DNA of 59,266 bases from Ruminimicrobiellum sp045223915 (GCA_045223915.1 JBGUZU010000028.1:1-59266), one strand, 5' to 3'; positions 18,800-27,920 are shown, counted from the first letter of the stretch. Numbers and translations: made by a program. The notes: a model not told the origin generated them from the letters alone.

Positions 18800-19396
18800 A
18801 TGATACCTTCACCGATTTTAACAAACAAGCCGGATAACCTTGTATTTTTGGATATTGAAACAACCGGCTTATCCATGGAACATGGTGCAAGAACTTGCGA
18901 AATAGCAATGTTAAAAGTTTCGGGTGATACGGAAACCGAATTTTGCACACTTGTAAACCCGGGATGTCCTATTCCCGAATTTTCTTCAAATATTCACGGT
19001 ATTACAACCGAAATGGTAAAAGATGCTCCGAAATTTTGTGATATAGCAAAAGATATCTCAAATTTTATAGAAGGGTTCGTTTTGGTTTGTCACAATGCTT
19101 ACTTCGATTTAAATTTCGTATCGAAAGAAATAATGGAAAGCGGTATAAATTCACCTGAAATGTATTTTTTGGATACTTTAATTATTTCAAGACAATATTT
19201 TTCTTTTGAATCCAACAAGCTCGGTGATATAGCAAGAATTTTAGATATAGAAGTGAACCAAGCTCACAGAGCCATGGCTGATGTTTTAACAATGAAATCC
19301 ATATCAAAATATTTGTTTGCTAATCTTTACAGAAAAGGTATCGATACTTTAGAACCGTCCTATTTTGAACAAGCACTAAACATAAAGAAAAAATAA
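18800..19396 (+). CDS. DnaQ-like DEDDh 3'-5' exonuclease
   Basis: 198 residues from the ATG at 18800, which I prefer to the upstream 18764 because AAAGGA lies 6 bases before it. Exonuclease motifs are all present: VFLDIETTGL (D18, E20), HNAYFDLNFV, and AHRAMADVL with the DEDDh His-Asp pair. It could be the proofreading epsilon subunit of DNA polymerase III or a stand-alone exonuclease (RNase T/ExoX class); size fits either. It converges on cimA with no base between the two stop codons (19394-19396 and 19397-19399). Confidence 0.88.
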   Translation: MIPSPILTNKPDNLVFLDIETTGLSMEHGARTCEIAMLKVSGDTETEFCTLVNPGCPIPEFSSNIHGITTEMVKDAPKFCDIAKDISNFIEGFVLVCHNAYFDLNFVSKEIMESGINSPEMYFLDTLIISRQYFSFESNKLGDIARILDIEVNQAHRAMADVLTMKSISKYLFANLYRKGIDTLEPSYFEQALNIKKK

Positions 19397-20953
19397 TTAT
19401 TTTTTTAGGAGTTTATATTCTACGGAATCGGAAAGTGCCTGCCAACAGGCATCGATGATATTTTCGCTTACACCTATCGTTCCCCAACTTTGTTTTTTAT
19501 CTCTTGTTTCTATCAACACCCTGACTTTTGCGGCAGTATTTGCATCCGAATTTATTACTCTTACTTTAAAGTCGGTAAGTAGAACGGTTTTTATTTCAGG
19601 ATAAAATTTTATCAATGCTTTTCTTAAACATTTATCCAAAGCATTAACCGGACCTTCCCCTTCTGCAACCGTATGTTCTTCTTTACCGTTAACATCCAAC
19701 TTAACCGTGGCTTCCGAAACTATAGAACCGTCGGCATTTTTTTCCACGCTTACTCTGTAACTTTTCAATGTAAAAAAATCTTTACATTTGTTTTCCACTT
19801 TTTTTGTAAGTATATAAAAAGATCCGTCGGCATTTTCGTATTGATAACCTTCGTTCTCTTTTTCTTTAACTGTATTTATTATTCCGCGCAAATTTTTATC
19901 TTTTTCCAAATCCATTGCCAATTCATCGGCTTTTGAAACAATGTTACTTTTACCCGACAAGTCGCTGACCAAAACATTTCTTCTGTTTCCTACGTGTTTA
20001 GGGTTAATTTGTTCATATGTTCTGGAATCTTTTTTTATTGCCGAAACATGAACACCTGCTTTATGGGCAAAAGCATTTCTGCCGACATAAGGCAAACAAT
20101 CGTTGGGAATTAAATTTGCTATTTCATCAACATATCTTGAAAGTTCTGTAATATTTTTTAAGTTTCTTACGGGAACACAACGATATTTCCCTTTTAATTG
20201 TAACGAAGGAATTATCGAACACAAGTTTGCATTACCGCATCTTTCACCTATACCGTTTATTGTTCCCTGCACCATTTCACAACCCGACAAAACCGCCATT
20301 ATTGAATTTGCAACCGCACATTCGCAATCATTGTGAGCATGTATTCCAAACTTTGTGTTCGGAAACTTTTGTATTGTTTCTTTAACTATTTTTTCGATAT
20401 ATGAAGGAAGTACTCCGCCGTTTGTTTCACATAAACAAATATAATCTGCTCCGGCATCTATTGCCGCTTTTACGGTTTGCAGTGCATAATTTTTGTTGTG
20501 GATATAGCCGTCAAAATAATGTTCGGCATCGTATATAACTTCAAGTTTTTTCGATTTCAAAAACGATACCGTATCGCTTATCATATTAAGATTTTCTTTC
20601 AGGGAAGTTTTTAGTGCATACTTAACATGTAAGTCCCAGGATTTTCCGAAGATACATACAACTTTTACTCCGGACTCTGTAATCTTTTTTATATTTTCAT
20701 CTTCTTTTATATCGGAATTTTTCTTTCTTGTCGAACCGAAAGCAACCAACTTGGAATGTTTAAATTTATTTTTTGCAAGTTGGAAAAATTCTTCATCTTT
20801 AGGATTTGAGCCGGGCCATCCGCCTTCAATATAAGATACACCAAACTCATCAAGAGCAGAGGCTATTTTCAATTTATCTTCAACTGAAAATGATATCCCC
20901 GCTCCCTGACTGCCGTCTCTTAAAGTTGTATCAAATATTTTTATCTGCTTCAT
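19397..20953 (-). CDS. cimA: (R)-citramalate synthase
   Basis: 518 residues, matching the long CimA/LeuA2 family rather than the shorter homocitrate enzymes. The N-terminal DTTLRDGSQGAGISFSVEDK, GIHAHNDCECAVANS and GTINGIGERCGNANL mark the TIM-barrel with its metal-binding HxH. The C-terminal 130 residues form the LeuA regulatory domain (VRVLIETRDKKQSWGTIGVSENII). It condenses pyruvate and acetyl-CoA to citramalate, opening the threonine-independent route to isoleucine. Downstream of lysC on the same strand, separated by a 162-base repeat-filled gap. Confidence 0.93.
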   Translation of the reverse strand: MKQIKIFDTTLRDGSQGAGISFSVEDKLKIASALDEFGVSYIEGGWPGSNPKDEEFFQLAKNKFKHSKLVAFGSTRKKNSDIKEDENIKKITESGVKVVCIFGKSWDLHVKYALKTSLKENLNMISDTVSFLKSKKLEVIYDAEHYFDGYIHNKNYALQTVKAAIDAGADYICLCETNGGVLPSYIEKIVKETIQKFPNTKFGIHAHNDCECAVANSIMAVLSGCEMVQGTINGIGERCGNANLCSIIPSLQLKGKYRCVPVRNLKNITELSRYVDEIANLIPNDCLPYVGRNAFAHKAGVHVSAIKKDSRTYEQINPKHVGNRRNVLVSDLSGKSNIVSKADELAMDLEKDKNLRGIINTVKEKENEGYQYENADGSFYILTKKVENKCKDFFTLKSYRVSVEKNADGSIVSEATVKLDVNGKEEHTVAEGEGPVNALDKCLRKALIKFYPEIKTVLLTDFKVRVINSDANTAAKVRVLIETRDKKQSWGTIGVSENIIDACWQALSDSVEYKLLKK

Positions 20954-20974
20954 AAAAAAATCCTATGGATTTTT

Positions 20975-21093
20975 TGAGGGATGGATGAATGGATGTATGG
21001 AGTATGGAAACAACAAGTATTTACAATTTTATATTATCCGCCAATTGTTGTTATGTCGTTTCTATTCCTCTATACCTCCATACCTCTATGCCT
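20975..21093. repeat. Inverted pair of octamer arrays forming a MITE-like hairpin
   Basis: A purine-rich array of 8-bp units (20975-21010, GGATGGAT-like) ending GGAAACAACAA is followed about 40 bases later by the complementary pyrimidine array (21053-21093). The two arms together make an imperfect palindrome of nearly 120 bp filling the cimA-lysC gap. Confidence 0.7.
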
Positions 21094-21094
21094 C

Positions 21095-21117
21095 AAATTT
21101 TTGCAAAGCAAAAATTT
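21095..21117 (-). terminator. Hairpin at the lysC stop
   Basis: AAATTTTTGC, a 3-base loop, then GCAAAAATTT overlaps the last two bases of the lysC stop codon. The purine octamer array follows directly. Confidence 0.55.
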
Positions 21118-22345
21118 ATTTTTTGTTAAGTTTGAATCCTTTATGCAACTCGTTTACTGCTTTATTCAAATCTACCGAGTCTATAACACAAGAAACTTTT
21201 ATTTCACTTGTTGAAATCATTTCGATGTTTATTTTGTTCTTGGCTAAAATATCAAACATTTTAGATGCAACACCTGCATGAGTTTTCATACCTACACCTA
21301 CTACGGAAACTTTTGCAACATGCTCATCGCAAGTTACCGTTTGTGCACCTAACTGTTTTGCAAGTTCATCAACTTTTTGTTGAGTTTTTTTCATATCGGA
21401 TTTGCTTACCGTAAAAGAAATATCGTTTTTCTTATCCAAAGCTGCAGACTGAATAATCATATCTACATTGATACCCAACTTTGCAATAGAACTGAATATT
21501 TTTGCTGCCATTCCCGGAACATCCGGTAAATCTATTAAAGAAAATTTTACTTGATTTTTATCAAATGTTACTGCTGATACCATAAGGTCTTCCATTTTTT
21601 TTCTCCCTATTTTTTCTTCACTTACTATATAAGTTCCTTCTTTATCGGAAAAAGTCGATCTTGCATGAATTTCTATTCCGTAATTTTTTGCAACTTCTAT
21701 ACTTCTTGTTTGCATAACCTGTGCGCCTGAACCTGCCATTTCAAGCATTTCTTCATAGGATATTAAATCTATCTTCTTTGCATCTTTTACAACTCTCGGA
21801 TCTGTTGTAAAAATACCTTCAACATCACTGTAAATTTCGCAAAGGTTTGCTTTCATTTGTGCTGCAAGTGCAACAGCGGTTAAATCGGATCCGCCTCTGC
21901 CCAAAGTTGTAATATCACCGGCTTTGTTCATGCCTTGGAATCCCGCAACAACAACAATGTTTCCTTTATCCAATAACTCAAAAATCTTTTTAGGATTTAT
22001 TTTCTTTACTCTTGCTCTTGTGTAATCGTCATCGGTGGAAATACCTGCCTGAAAACCTGTTAAAGAAACCGCTTTGTGTCCCATAGCTTGAATTGCCATT
22101 GCAAGCAGTGAAATTGACATCTGTTCACCTGTTGCAAGCAACATATCCATTTCTCTGGGATTGGGATCTGCCGTAATTTCTTCACATCTTGTAATTAAAT
22201 CATCGGTAGTGTCTCCGGGAGCCGAAACAACAACAACAATTTTGTTACCGCCTTTTTTTCTTGCAATAACTTTGTTTGCAACATGTTTCATTTTGTCGCT
22301 GTCTGCTACAGAAGAACCGCCAAACTTCATCACGATTAATGCCAT
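21116..22345 (-). CDS. lysC: Aspartate kinase
   Basis: 409 residues. KFGGSSVAD near the N-terminus and GRGGSDLTAVALAA are the kinase signatures; two ACT domains follow from about residue 265 (SLIDLPDVPGMAAKIFSSIA and VSVVGVGMKTHAGVASKMF). It makes aspartyl phosphate, the first step to lysine, threonine, methionine and DAP. The ACT domains predict feedback by lysine and/or threonine. It follows thrB by 28 bases. No lysine riboswitch is possible in so short a gap. Confidence 0.96.
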   Translation of the reverse strand: MALIVMKFGGSSVADSDKMKHVANKVIARKKGGNKIVVVVSAPGDTTDDLITRCEEITADPNPREMDMLLATGEQMSISLLAMAIQAMGHKAVSLTGFQAGISTDDDYTRARVKKINPKKIFELLDKGNIVVVAGFQGMNKAGDITTLGRGGSDLTAVALAAQMKANLCEIYSDVEGIFTTDPRVVKDAKKIDLISYEEMLEMAGSGAQVMQTRSIEVAKNYGIEIHARSTFSDKEGTYIVSEEKIGRKKMEDLMVSAVTFDKNQVKFSLIDLPDVPGMAAKIFSSIAKLGINVDMIIQSAALDKKNDISFTVSKSDMKKTQQKVDELAKQLGAQTVTCDEHVAKVSVVGVGMKTHAGVASKMFDILAKNKINIEMISTSEIKVSCVIDSVDLNKAVNELHKGFKLNKK

Positions 22346-22373
22346 CTTTTTACTCCAATTTATAATTTACAAT

Positions 22374-23312
22374 TTATATTTTTTCTGCTCCGTTTTTATC
22401 AAAACTTAAAATAAAAGTTTTTGTAGGAACTGTTTCTTTCTTCCATATTTTTGCCATAGCTTTTGCAATTTTTTCCGCTTTGCTGTTATCACAAAAAGCT
22501 ATCATCGAAGGTCCCGCTCCGGATAAACATGCACCGTAAGCACCTTCTTTAACAGCTGCATCTATTAATTCCTGCATAACAGGAATCAATTTTGCTCTGT
22601 AAGGTTGATGTATTTTGTCTTGCATTGCTTCCTGCAAAAGTTTAAAATCGTTTGTACAAAATGCTTTTGTAAGTAATGCAACTCTTGATATATTAAAAAC
22701 TACATCTTTTCTGTCATATTTTGAAGGCAAAATATTTCTTGATCTTTCCGTTGCAAGTTCAAAACCGGGTGTACAAACAACGGCTTTTATTTTAGGTATA
22801 GGCAACTTTATAACATCTATCACATCGTTACCTTGATTTATAGAAACACATACTCCGCCGTAAAATGCCGGTATTATATTATCGGGATGACCTTCAAGTT
22901 TTACACCGAGCTGTGCCATTTCACCCAACGTCATTTTGTTTCCGCATATTTGATTTGCGGCTATTATTCCCGCCGCTCTTGCTGCCGATGATGAACCAAG
23001 TCCCGAACTTAAAGGAATATTGTTTGTAAGTTTTATGTTAAAACTTTTTAAACTGTACTTATCGTTTTGATCAAGCAACATGAAAACGGCATCCATTGCT
23101 TTCCACAAAATATTTCTTTCATCTTTAGGCAAAATTTTTCTGCCTTCGCCTGCTACAACAAACTTTGCTTTCTTAGGATCTTCGGCAATTGATACTTCAA
23201 GTTCGTTATATAACGATAAACTTGCTCCCAACACATCAAATCCCGGTCCTAAATTTGCAGTGGTTGCCGGTACTCTTACTTTTACTGTTTTACACATGGT
23301 TGCTTTTTTCAT
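22374..23312 (-). CDS. thrB: Homoserine kinase
   Basis: 312 residues, GHMP kinase fold: VRVPATTANLGPGFDVLG at the N-terminus, PLSSGLGSSSAA (100-111, ATP loop), and the C-terminal GAYGACLSGAGPSMIAF. It phosphorylates homoserine on the way to threonine. Its start overlaps the thiC stop by 4 bases (ATGA), so it is translationally coupled to a thiamine gene, a mixed-pathway operon. Confidence 0.95.
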   Translation of the reverse strand: MKKATMCKTVKVRVPATTANLGPGFDVLGASLSLYNELEVSIAEDPKKAKFVVAGEGRKILPKDERNILWKAMDAVFMLLDQNDKYSLKSFNIKLTNNIPLSSGLGSSSAARAAGIIAANQICGNKMTLGEMAQLGVKLEGHPDNIIPAFYGGVCVSINQGNDVIDVIKLPIPKIKAVVCTPGFELATERSRNILPSKYDRKDVVFNISRVALLTKAFCTNDFKLLQEAMQDKIHQPYRAKLIPVMQELIDAAVKEGAYGACLSGAGPSMIAFCDNSKAEKIAKAMAKIWKKETVPTKTFILSFDKNGAEKI

Positions 23313-24583
23313 AGATCTTCATCCCTCATTGAACAAAACTCTCCGCACATTGAACAAGTGTCTTTCAAATTGGGAACGATTTTTGCTCTTTCTTTATCAA
23401 ACTTTATCGGGTCTAAACAAAACTCTCTTTGTTTTTCCCAGTTTCTTTCTTTTCTGTATTTTGACATCTGATAATCCTGTTCTCTTGCACCTTTAACATT
23501 TTTTACAATGTCTGCACTGTGAGCCGCAATTCTTGAAGCAATAACACCTTCTCTGACATCATCAACATCAGGTAATCTTAAATGTTCCGCAGGTGTAACA
23601 TAGCAAATAAAATCCACTCCGTAACTTGCTGCCATTGCACCGCCGATTGCAGAGGTAATATGGTCATATCCCGGAGCAATATCCGTAACCAAAGGCCCCA
23701 AGAAATATAAAGGACTGTTATGAGTTAACCTTTTTGCAAGTAAAACATTCGATTGTATTTGATTTATGGGAATGTGTCCCGGTCCTTCAATCATAACCTG
23801 CACACCTTCTTTTCTTGCTCTTAATGCAAGTTCTCCAAGTATTGAAAGTTCGGCAAGTTGAGGTCCGTCTGTTGCATCGGGATTTCCGCCGGGTCTGAAC
23901 CCGTCACCCAAACTTAAAGTAACATCATACTTTTTTGCTATTTTTAAAAGTCTGTCATATTGTTCATAATAAGGATTTTCTTTTTTGTTTGCTCTTATCC
24001 ATTTAACCAAAAATGATCCGCCTCTGCTGACTACTCCCATAACTCTCGGTTGTCTGTCCAACATTGCAACAGTTTCTTGGTTAACTCCGCAATGTATCGT
24101 CATAAAATCAACACCCTGCTCGGCTTGTTCTTCTATAACATCAAACATTAGTTCCGGATCCATTTGTGAAATTTTTTTCTTCCCGCCTCTAACGGTTTGG
24201 CTTGCAACCTGATATATAGGAACTGTTCCAACTTGTACCGGGCACTGTGTTAATATTTCTTTTCTCATTTCCACCAAATTTCCGCCGGTAGACAAATCCA
24301 TTATGGCATCTGCTCCGTACTCAACGGCAACTCTCATTTTTTCGAGTTCTTCTTCGATGCTTATGTGGTCGGGAGATGTTCCTAAATTTGCATTTATTTT
24401 TGTTTTAAGTCCCGCACCTATTGCTCTGGGTAACTTTTGTATTCTTTTAATATTTTTAGGTATTACTATCGTTCCTTCGCTGATACCTTTTAAAACAAAA
24501 TCTGTTGATACTTGTTCGTACTTTGCAACTTCTTCAACTTCTTTTGTTACAATATTTTTTTGTGCCTGCTCCATTAAAGTCAT
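23309..24583 (-). CDS. thiC: Phosphomethylpyrimidine synthase ThiC
   Basis: 424 residues, the short form of ThiC without the long N-terminal extension of the proteobacterial enzyme. Visible motifs are TSPDHISIEEELEKMRVAVEYGADAIMDLSTGG, VMIEGPGHIP and the C-terminal radical-SAM cluster CSMCGEFC. It converts aminoimidazole ribotide to the thiamine pyrimidine. AAAGGA precedes the ATG by about 8 bases. Its leader holds a structured repeat rather than a recognisable TPP riboswitch. Confidence 0.96.
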   Translation of the reverse strand: MTLMEQAQKNIVTKEVEEVAKYEQVSTDFVLKGISEGTIVIPKNIKRIQKLPRAIGAGLKTKINANLGTSPDHISIEEELEKMRVAVEYGADAIMDLSTGGNLVEMRKEILTQCPVQVGTVPIYQVASQTVRGGKKKISQMDPELMFDVIEEQAEQGVDFMTIHCGVNQETVAMLDRQPRVMGVVSRGGSFLVKWIRANKKENPYYEQYDRLLKIAKKYDVTLSLGDGFRPGGNPDATDGPQLAELSILGELALRARKEGVQVMIEGPGHIPINQIQSNVLLAKRLTHNSPLYFLGPLVTDIAPGYDHITSAIGGAMAASYGVDFICYVTPAEHLRLPDVDDVREGVIASRIAAHSADIVKNVKGAREQDYQMSKYRKERNWEKQREFCLDPIKFDKERAKIVPNLKDTCSMCGEFCSMRDEDL

Positions 24584-24604
24584 AACTTTTATCCTTTCAA
24601 AAAA

Positions 24605-24756
24605 TATAGCGAACGAAATATTTTTGCTACGATTTTGAGTTTACAAACCTTATGTACCAAGTTTACTTTTTGTACACTGCGGTTTGAAAACTCTTCATCT
24701 CGCTAACAAATTTTTCTATTCGCTCAAAAATTGCACTTTTGCAATTTTTGAATTGT
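24605..24756 (-). repeat. Hairpin element (divergent copy) in the thiC leader, plus a small hairpin
   Basis: Read leftward, the core CCGCAGTGTAC...GGTACATAAGG lies inside a long imperfect stem whose inner arms are GAGTTTTCAAACC and GGTTTGTAAACTC. The core matches the copies at 27.9, 32.4 and 58.2 kb; the outer arms differ. Next to it, 24733-24749 is a separate hairpin (TTGCACTTTTGCAA). Confidence 0.65.
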
Positions 24757-24781
24757 TTTTTATTAAAAAATTTTATGAGTT

Positions 24782-24819
24782 ATTCCATACCTCTATACTT
24801 CTGTACTTCTATACCTCAT
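24782..24819 (-). repeat. Octamer array that encodes the end of thiE
   Basis: Four to five 8-bp units (GAGGTATA/GAAGTATA type, read leftward) run across the thiE stop at 24793 and supply its last eight codons. The array ends TATGGAATAAC, a degenerate version of the tag seen elsewhere. Confidence 0.65.
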
Positions 24820-25431
24820 AATTATTTCTTTAATTTCTTGTGCTTCTTTTTTTATATCCTGTGCACCGCATACCGCTCTTACAACGGCAACTCCGTCCGC
24901 ACCCGCTTTAATAACATCCGCAACATTTGTTTTATCTATACCGCCGATAGCAATTACAGGTTTTGTAATATTTGCGGTTTTTAACTTTTTTAAAACTTCC
25001 AAACCTCTGATGTTTGCTTCCGGTTTTGTTGTTGTGGAAAAAATTGCTCCGCAACCTATATAATCCACCGGAAGTTTTTCCGCTTCAACAACTTTATCGT
25101 ATCCCGAAGCGGAAATTCCCACAATTTTGTTTTCACCCAAAACTTTTCTTGCATACGAAACAGGTAAATCGCTTTGTCCTAAATGAACACCGTCGCTGTT
25201 TGAAATATCCGCAATATCCACCCTGTTATTTACGGTAAAATATACATTATATTTTGCGCAAATTTGTTGCAATTTTAAAGAAAGATCAAACAAGTCCTTA
25301 TCTGACATTTTTTTATCTCTAAGTTGAATCATATCCGCACCGCCTTGACATGCAAATTCAACCTGTTTTTCGTAAGAAATGTCATCTCTGGGACAGGTGA
25401 TACATAATAACTTTATTTCTCTTTTTAACAT
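24793..25431 (-). CDS. thiE: Thiamine-phosphate synthase
   Basis: 212 residues, TIM barrel. CQGGADMIQLRDKKMS, VHLGQSDLPVSYARKVLG, YIGCGAIFSTTTKP and the phosphate loop VIAIGGIDKTN are the ThiE signatures. It joins the pyrimidine (HMP-PP) and thiazole phosphates. The final residues MRYRSTEV are encoded entirely by the octamer repeat, so they are probably not ancestral. It has its own promoter and is followed by thiC on the same strand. Confidence 0.95.
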   Translation of the reverse strand: MLKREIKLLCITCPRDDISYEKQVEFACQGGADMIQLRDKKMSDKDLFDLSLKLQQICAKYNVYFTVNNRVDIADISNSDGVHLGQSDLPVSYARKVLGENKIVGISASGYDKVVEAEKLPVDYIGCGAIFSTTTKPEANIRGLEVLKKLKTANITKPVIAIGGIDKTNVADVIKAGADGVAVVRAVCGAQDIKKEAQEIKEIIMRYRSTEV

Positions 25432-25461
25432 ATTAAATTTTCAATCTAAAATAGCTTTTAA

Positions 25462-25490
25462 ATTATACCAACTCACATACCAAAAATCAA
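25462..25490 (-). promoter_or_regulatory. Promoter of thiE
   Basis: Reading leftward, TTGATT (25490-25485) and TATAAT (25467-25462) are 17 bases apart, about 30 bases upstream of the thiE start. Confidence 0.7.
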
Positions 25491-25495
25491 GAACA

Positions 25496-25525
25496 AAAAT
25501 TGCTCCGCAATTTTAGAAGATTGAA
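25496..25525. repeat. Orphan fragment of the hairpin-plus-octamer element
   Basis: AAATTGCTCCGCAATTTT followed by AGAAGATTG matches, read rightward, the join of hairpin and octamer array found after argS (55440-55476). Here it lies between divergent genes rather than behind a stop codon. Confidence 0.5.
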
Positions 25526-25535
25526 TGTTTAACAA

Positions 25536-25564
25536 TTGCCTTTAATGGCTGTTTTATATATAAT
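25536..25564 (+). promoter_or_regulatory. Promoter of waaA and the GT9 gene
   Basis: TTGCCT (25536-25541) and a perfect TATAAT (25559-25564) are separated by 17 bases, 29 bases before the waaA start. Confidence 0.6.
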
Positions 25565-25593
25565 AGTTAAAATTATTATCCGGTTTTTTGGTA

Positions 25594-26844
25594 ATGCTTA
25601 ACATATTACTTGTTTTTTATAATTGTTTACTTTTAATATTTTTGGTTCCTATACTTTTGGCGATTGTTTTGGCAGGCAAAAAAAATCGTCAGGAATTCTT
25701 TTATTGTATTAAAGAAAGACTTTCACAATGGAACATTCCTCAACTCGACAAAACAAAAAAAACCGTTTGGATACATTGTGCTTCTTTAGGTGAAGCAAAA
25801 GCAGTTGAACCGATGATACCTCACTTACAAGGAAACAATATCATAGTTTCCACAATAACAAAATCTGCAAGAGAATATGTTGCTAAAATTAAAGGGATTT
25901 CTTATTTTGCTCTTGCACCTGTTGATGTTTATCCGTTTATTTCTTCAATACTAAAAAAGATTAAACCGGATGTTCTTATACTTATAGAAACGGAATTTTG
26001 GCCGAGTATGATAACTTGTGCGAATAAATTAGGAACAAAAATAATAACGGTTAACGGTAGAATTTCCAAAGGCGCATATCCTTATTACAGATTAACAAAG
26101 TTTTTTTGGAAACCTTTTTTAACACTTATAGATTACATTTCCGTTAGAAACGAACACGATTATAAAAGGTTTGTTTCTTTAACGGACAACAAAGATAAAG
26201 TAGGTATTACCGGAAACATAAAATACGACAGAGATTTCACAAGTGAAACAATAACAAAAGGAGATTTGTTCCTTGCAGACAACGATTTAATTTTAACCGC
26301 AGGCAGCACAAGAGAAGGCGAAGAAGCAATACTGCTGAAAATATTCGTACAACTGAAAAATATTTTTACAAATTTAAAGTTAATCATTGCACCGAGACAC
26401 ATCGCAAGAGTAAACGAAATTTCTTCTTTAATAAAAAAGAACAATTTATCTTTTGAACTGTTTTCAAAGTTAACCGATAAGAAAAAAGATGTAATTATTA
26501 TAGATGTGTTCGGGAAATTGCAAACTATTTATTCAATATCCGATATAGTTTTTATAGGCGGTTCCATGGTAAACAAAGGCGGACAAAACCCCATAGAAGC
26601 GGCAGCTTATTCCAAGCCGATAATTTTCGGAAAATATATGTACAATTTTGAAAATGAATCCGCATCGTTAAAAAATAACGGAGCTTTTGAAATAAACACC
26701 AAAGAAGAATTTTACGAAACTGCGATAAAACTTTTAAACGATAAAGAACTTAGACAAGATGCCGGCAAAAAAGCTTTGGAAGTAGTTAAAAATCAAAAAG
26801 GTGCTATAGAAAAGAACATTAAAATAATTAAAGAGTATTTATAA
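25594..26844 (+). CDS. waaA: Kdo (3-deoxy-D-manno-octulosonic acid) transferase
   Basis: 416 residues from the ATG at 25594, preferred over a TTG six bases upstream. An N-terminal membrane anchor (about residues 3-25) is followed by WIHCASLGEAKAVEPMI, ETEFWPSMI and FIGGSMVNKGGQNPIEAAAY, all diagnostic for WaaA/KdtA. It adds Kdo to the lipid A precursor at the cytoplasmic side of the inner membrane, so the organism should make LPS. It shares one base with the next gene's start. Confidence 0.95.
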   Translation: MLNILLVFYNCLLLIFLVPILLAIVLAGKKNRQEFFYCIKERLSQWNIPQLDKTKKTVWIHCASLGEAKAVEPMIPHLQGNNIIVSTITKSAREYVAKIKGISYFALAPVDVYPFISSILKKIKPDVLILIETEFWPSMITCANKLGTKIITVNGRISKGAYPYYRLTKFFWKPFLTLIDYISVRNEHDYKRFVSLTDNKDKVGITGNIKYDRDFTSETITKGDLFLADNDLILTAGSTREGEEAILLKIFVQLKNIFTNLKLIIAPRHIARVNEISSLIKKNNLSFELFSKLTDKKKDVIIIDVFGKLQTIYSISDIVFIGGSMVNKGGQNPIEAAAYSKPIIFGKYMYNFENESASLKNNGAFEINTKEEFYETAIKLLNDKELRQDAGKKALEVVKNQKGAIEKNIKIIKEYL

Positions 26845-27920
26845 TGGCAAACGAAATTATAGAACTTTTAAAAAACGGTTCAAAACCTAAAATATTGATA
26901 GTTCAACCAAGCAGAATGGGTGACATAATATTTGCTTTACCTGCAGTTACGCAAATAAAGAAAACTTATCCTAATGTACATATCAGTTGGATAGCCGATG
27001 AAAGATGTGCGGATATAATAAAAGATAATCCGTTAATCGATAATTTAATAGTGTTCGACAGAAGACATATAACTCTTTCATATTTAAAAAAGATGTACAA
27101 AATTTTAAGAGCGGAAAAGTTTGATTTAAGTATCGATTTTCACGGACTTTTTAAATCCGCATTTATAGTTAAAATGGCAGGTGCAAAATATAAATTGGCA
27201 TCTTCTTCCACAAACGGAATGAGAGAACTTTCATGGTTGTTTTCCAAAGAAATTAAACCTGAAAGTGTTAACACGCATTGTATTGAAAGACATCTGGCAG
27301 TTGCAAAATATCTCGGTTGTTCTGTTGATACGGACAACTTGGAATACAGTTTACATGTAGATGAAAAATATATTAATGAAGTAAAAGAAATATTGAAAAA
27401 AGAAAATGTAGATTTAGATAAAAAGATTGTTTTGGTTCATCCGGGCGGCGGTTGGATATCGAGAAGATGGCAAAGTGAAAAGTTTGCACAAACAATAGAT
27501 CTAATAAACGAGAATTACGATGTTAATGTTATGCTTATCGGCGGTAAAGAAGGCGGTGCAAGCGAAAAAGGTCTTGATGAAGAAATAATATCTCTTTCTA
27601 AAACAAAAAAGATAACCAACTTAACCGGCAAACTTACATTAAAACAGTTAATGGCAATATTTAAACTTGCAAGTTTGTTTTTAGCAAACGAAGCAGGTCC
27701 TATGCATATAGCAACAGCACTAAAAGTTCCCGCGGTCGCAATTTTAGGTCCGACAGATGCTAAAAGAACGGGACCTTTCAAAGGGAACACTACGGTTATT
27801 CAAAAGAAGGTTCCTTGCCAACCGTGCAGAAACAGGACATGTACTAAGGTAGATTGTATGAAGGCAATCTCTGTTCAAGAAGTTTTTGATGTTATCAAAA
27901 ACATATTGAACAGAAACTAA
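26844..27920 (+). CDS. GT9 heptosyltransferase (WaaF/WaaC type)
   Basis: 358 residues. ILIVQPSRMGDIIFALPAVTQIKKTYP, DFHGLFKSAFIVKMAGAKY, VLVHPGGGWISRRWQSEKFA and FLANEAGPMHIATALKVPAVAILGPTD are the GT9 signatures, the last forming the nucleotide-sugar site. A late Cys cluster (CQPCRNRTCTKVDC) is also common in this family. It probably adds heptose or a related sugar to the LPS inner core and is coupled to waaA. The stop codon sits exactly at the edge of a structured repeat. Confidence 0.9.
   Translation: MANEIIELLKNGSKPKILIVQPSRMGDIIFALPAVTQIKKTYPNVHISWIADERCADIIKDNPLIDNLIVFDRRHITLSYLKKMYKILRAEKFDLSIDFHGLFKSAFIVKMAGAKYKLASSSTNGMRELSWLFSKEIKPESVNTHCIERHLAVAKYLGCSVDTDNLEYSLHVDEKYINEVKEILKKENVDLDKKIVLVHPGGGWISRRWQSEKFAQTIDLINENYDVNVMLIGGKEGGASEKGLDEEIISLSKTKKITNLTGKLTLKQLMAIFKLASLFLANEAGPMHIATALKVPAVAILGPTDAKRTGPFKGNTTVIQKKVPCQPCRNRTCTKVDCMKAISVQEVFDVIKNILNRN

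Noticed and set aside
20975..21093. CRISPR array, from the repeated units
   Set aside because: Units are 8 bp, contiguous and degenerate, with no spacers; no cas genes are in the window.
22346..22373. Lysine riboswitch or attenuator before lysC
   Set aside because: The gap to thrB is only 28 bases, too short for either.
24584..24792. TPP riboswitch before thiC
   Set aside because: The conserved TPP-binding blocks are not present on the coding strand.
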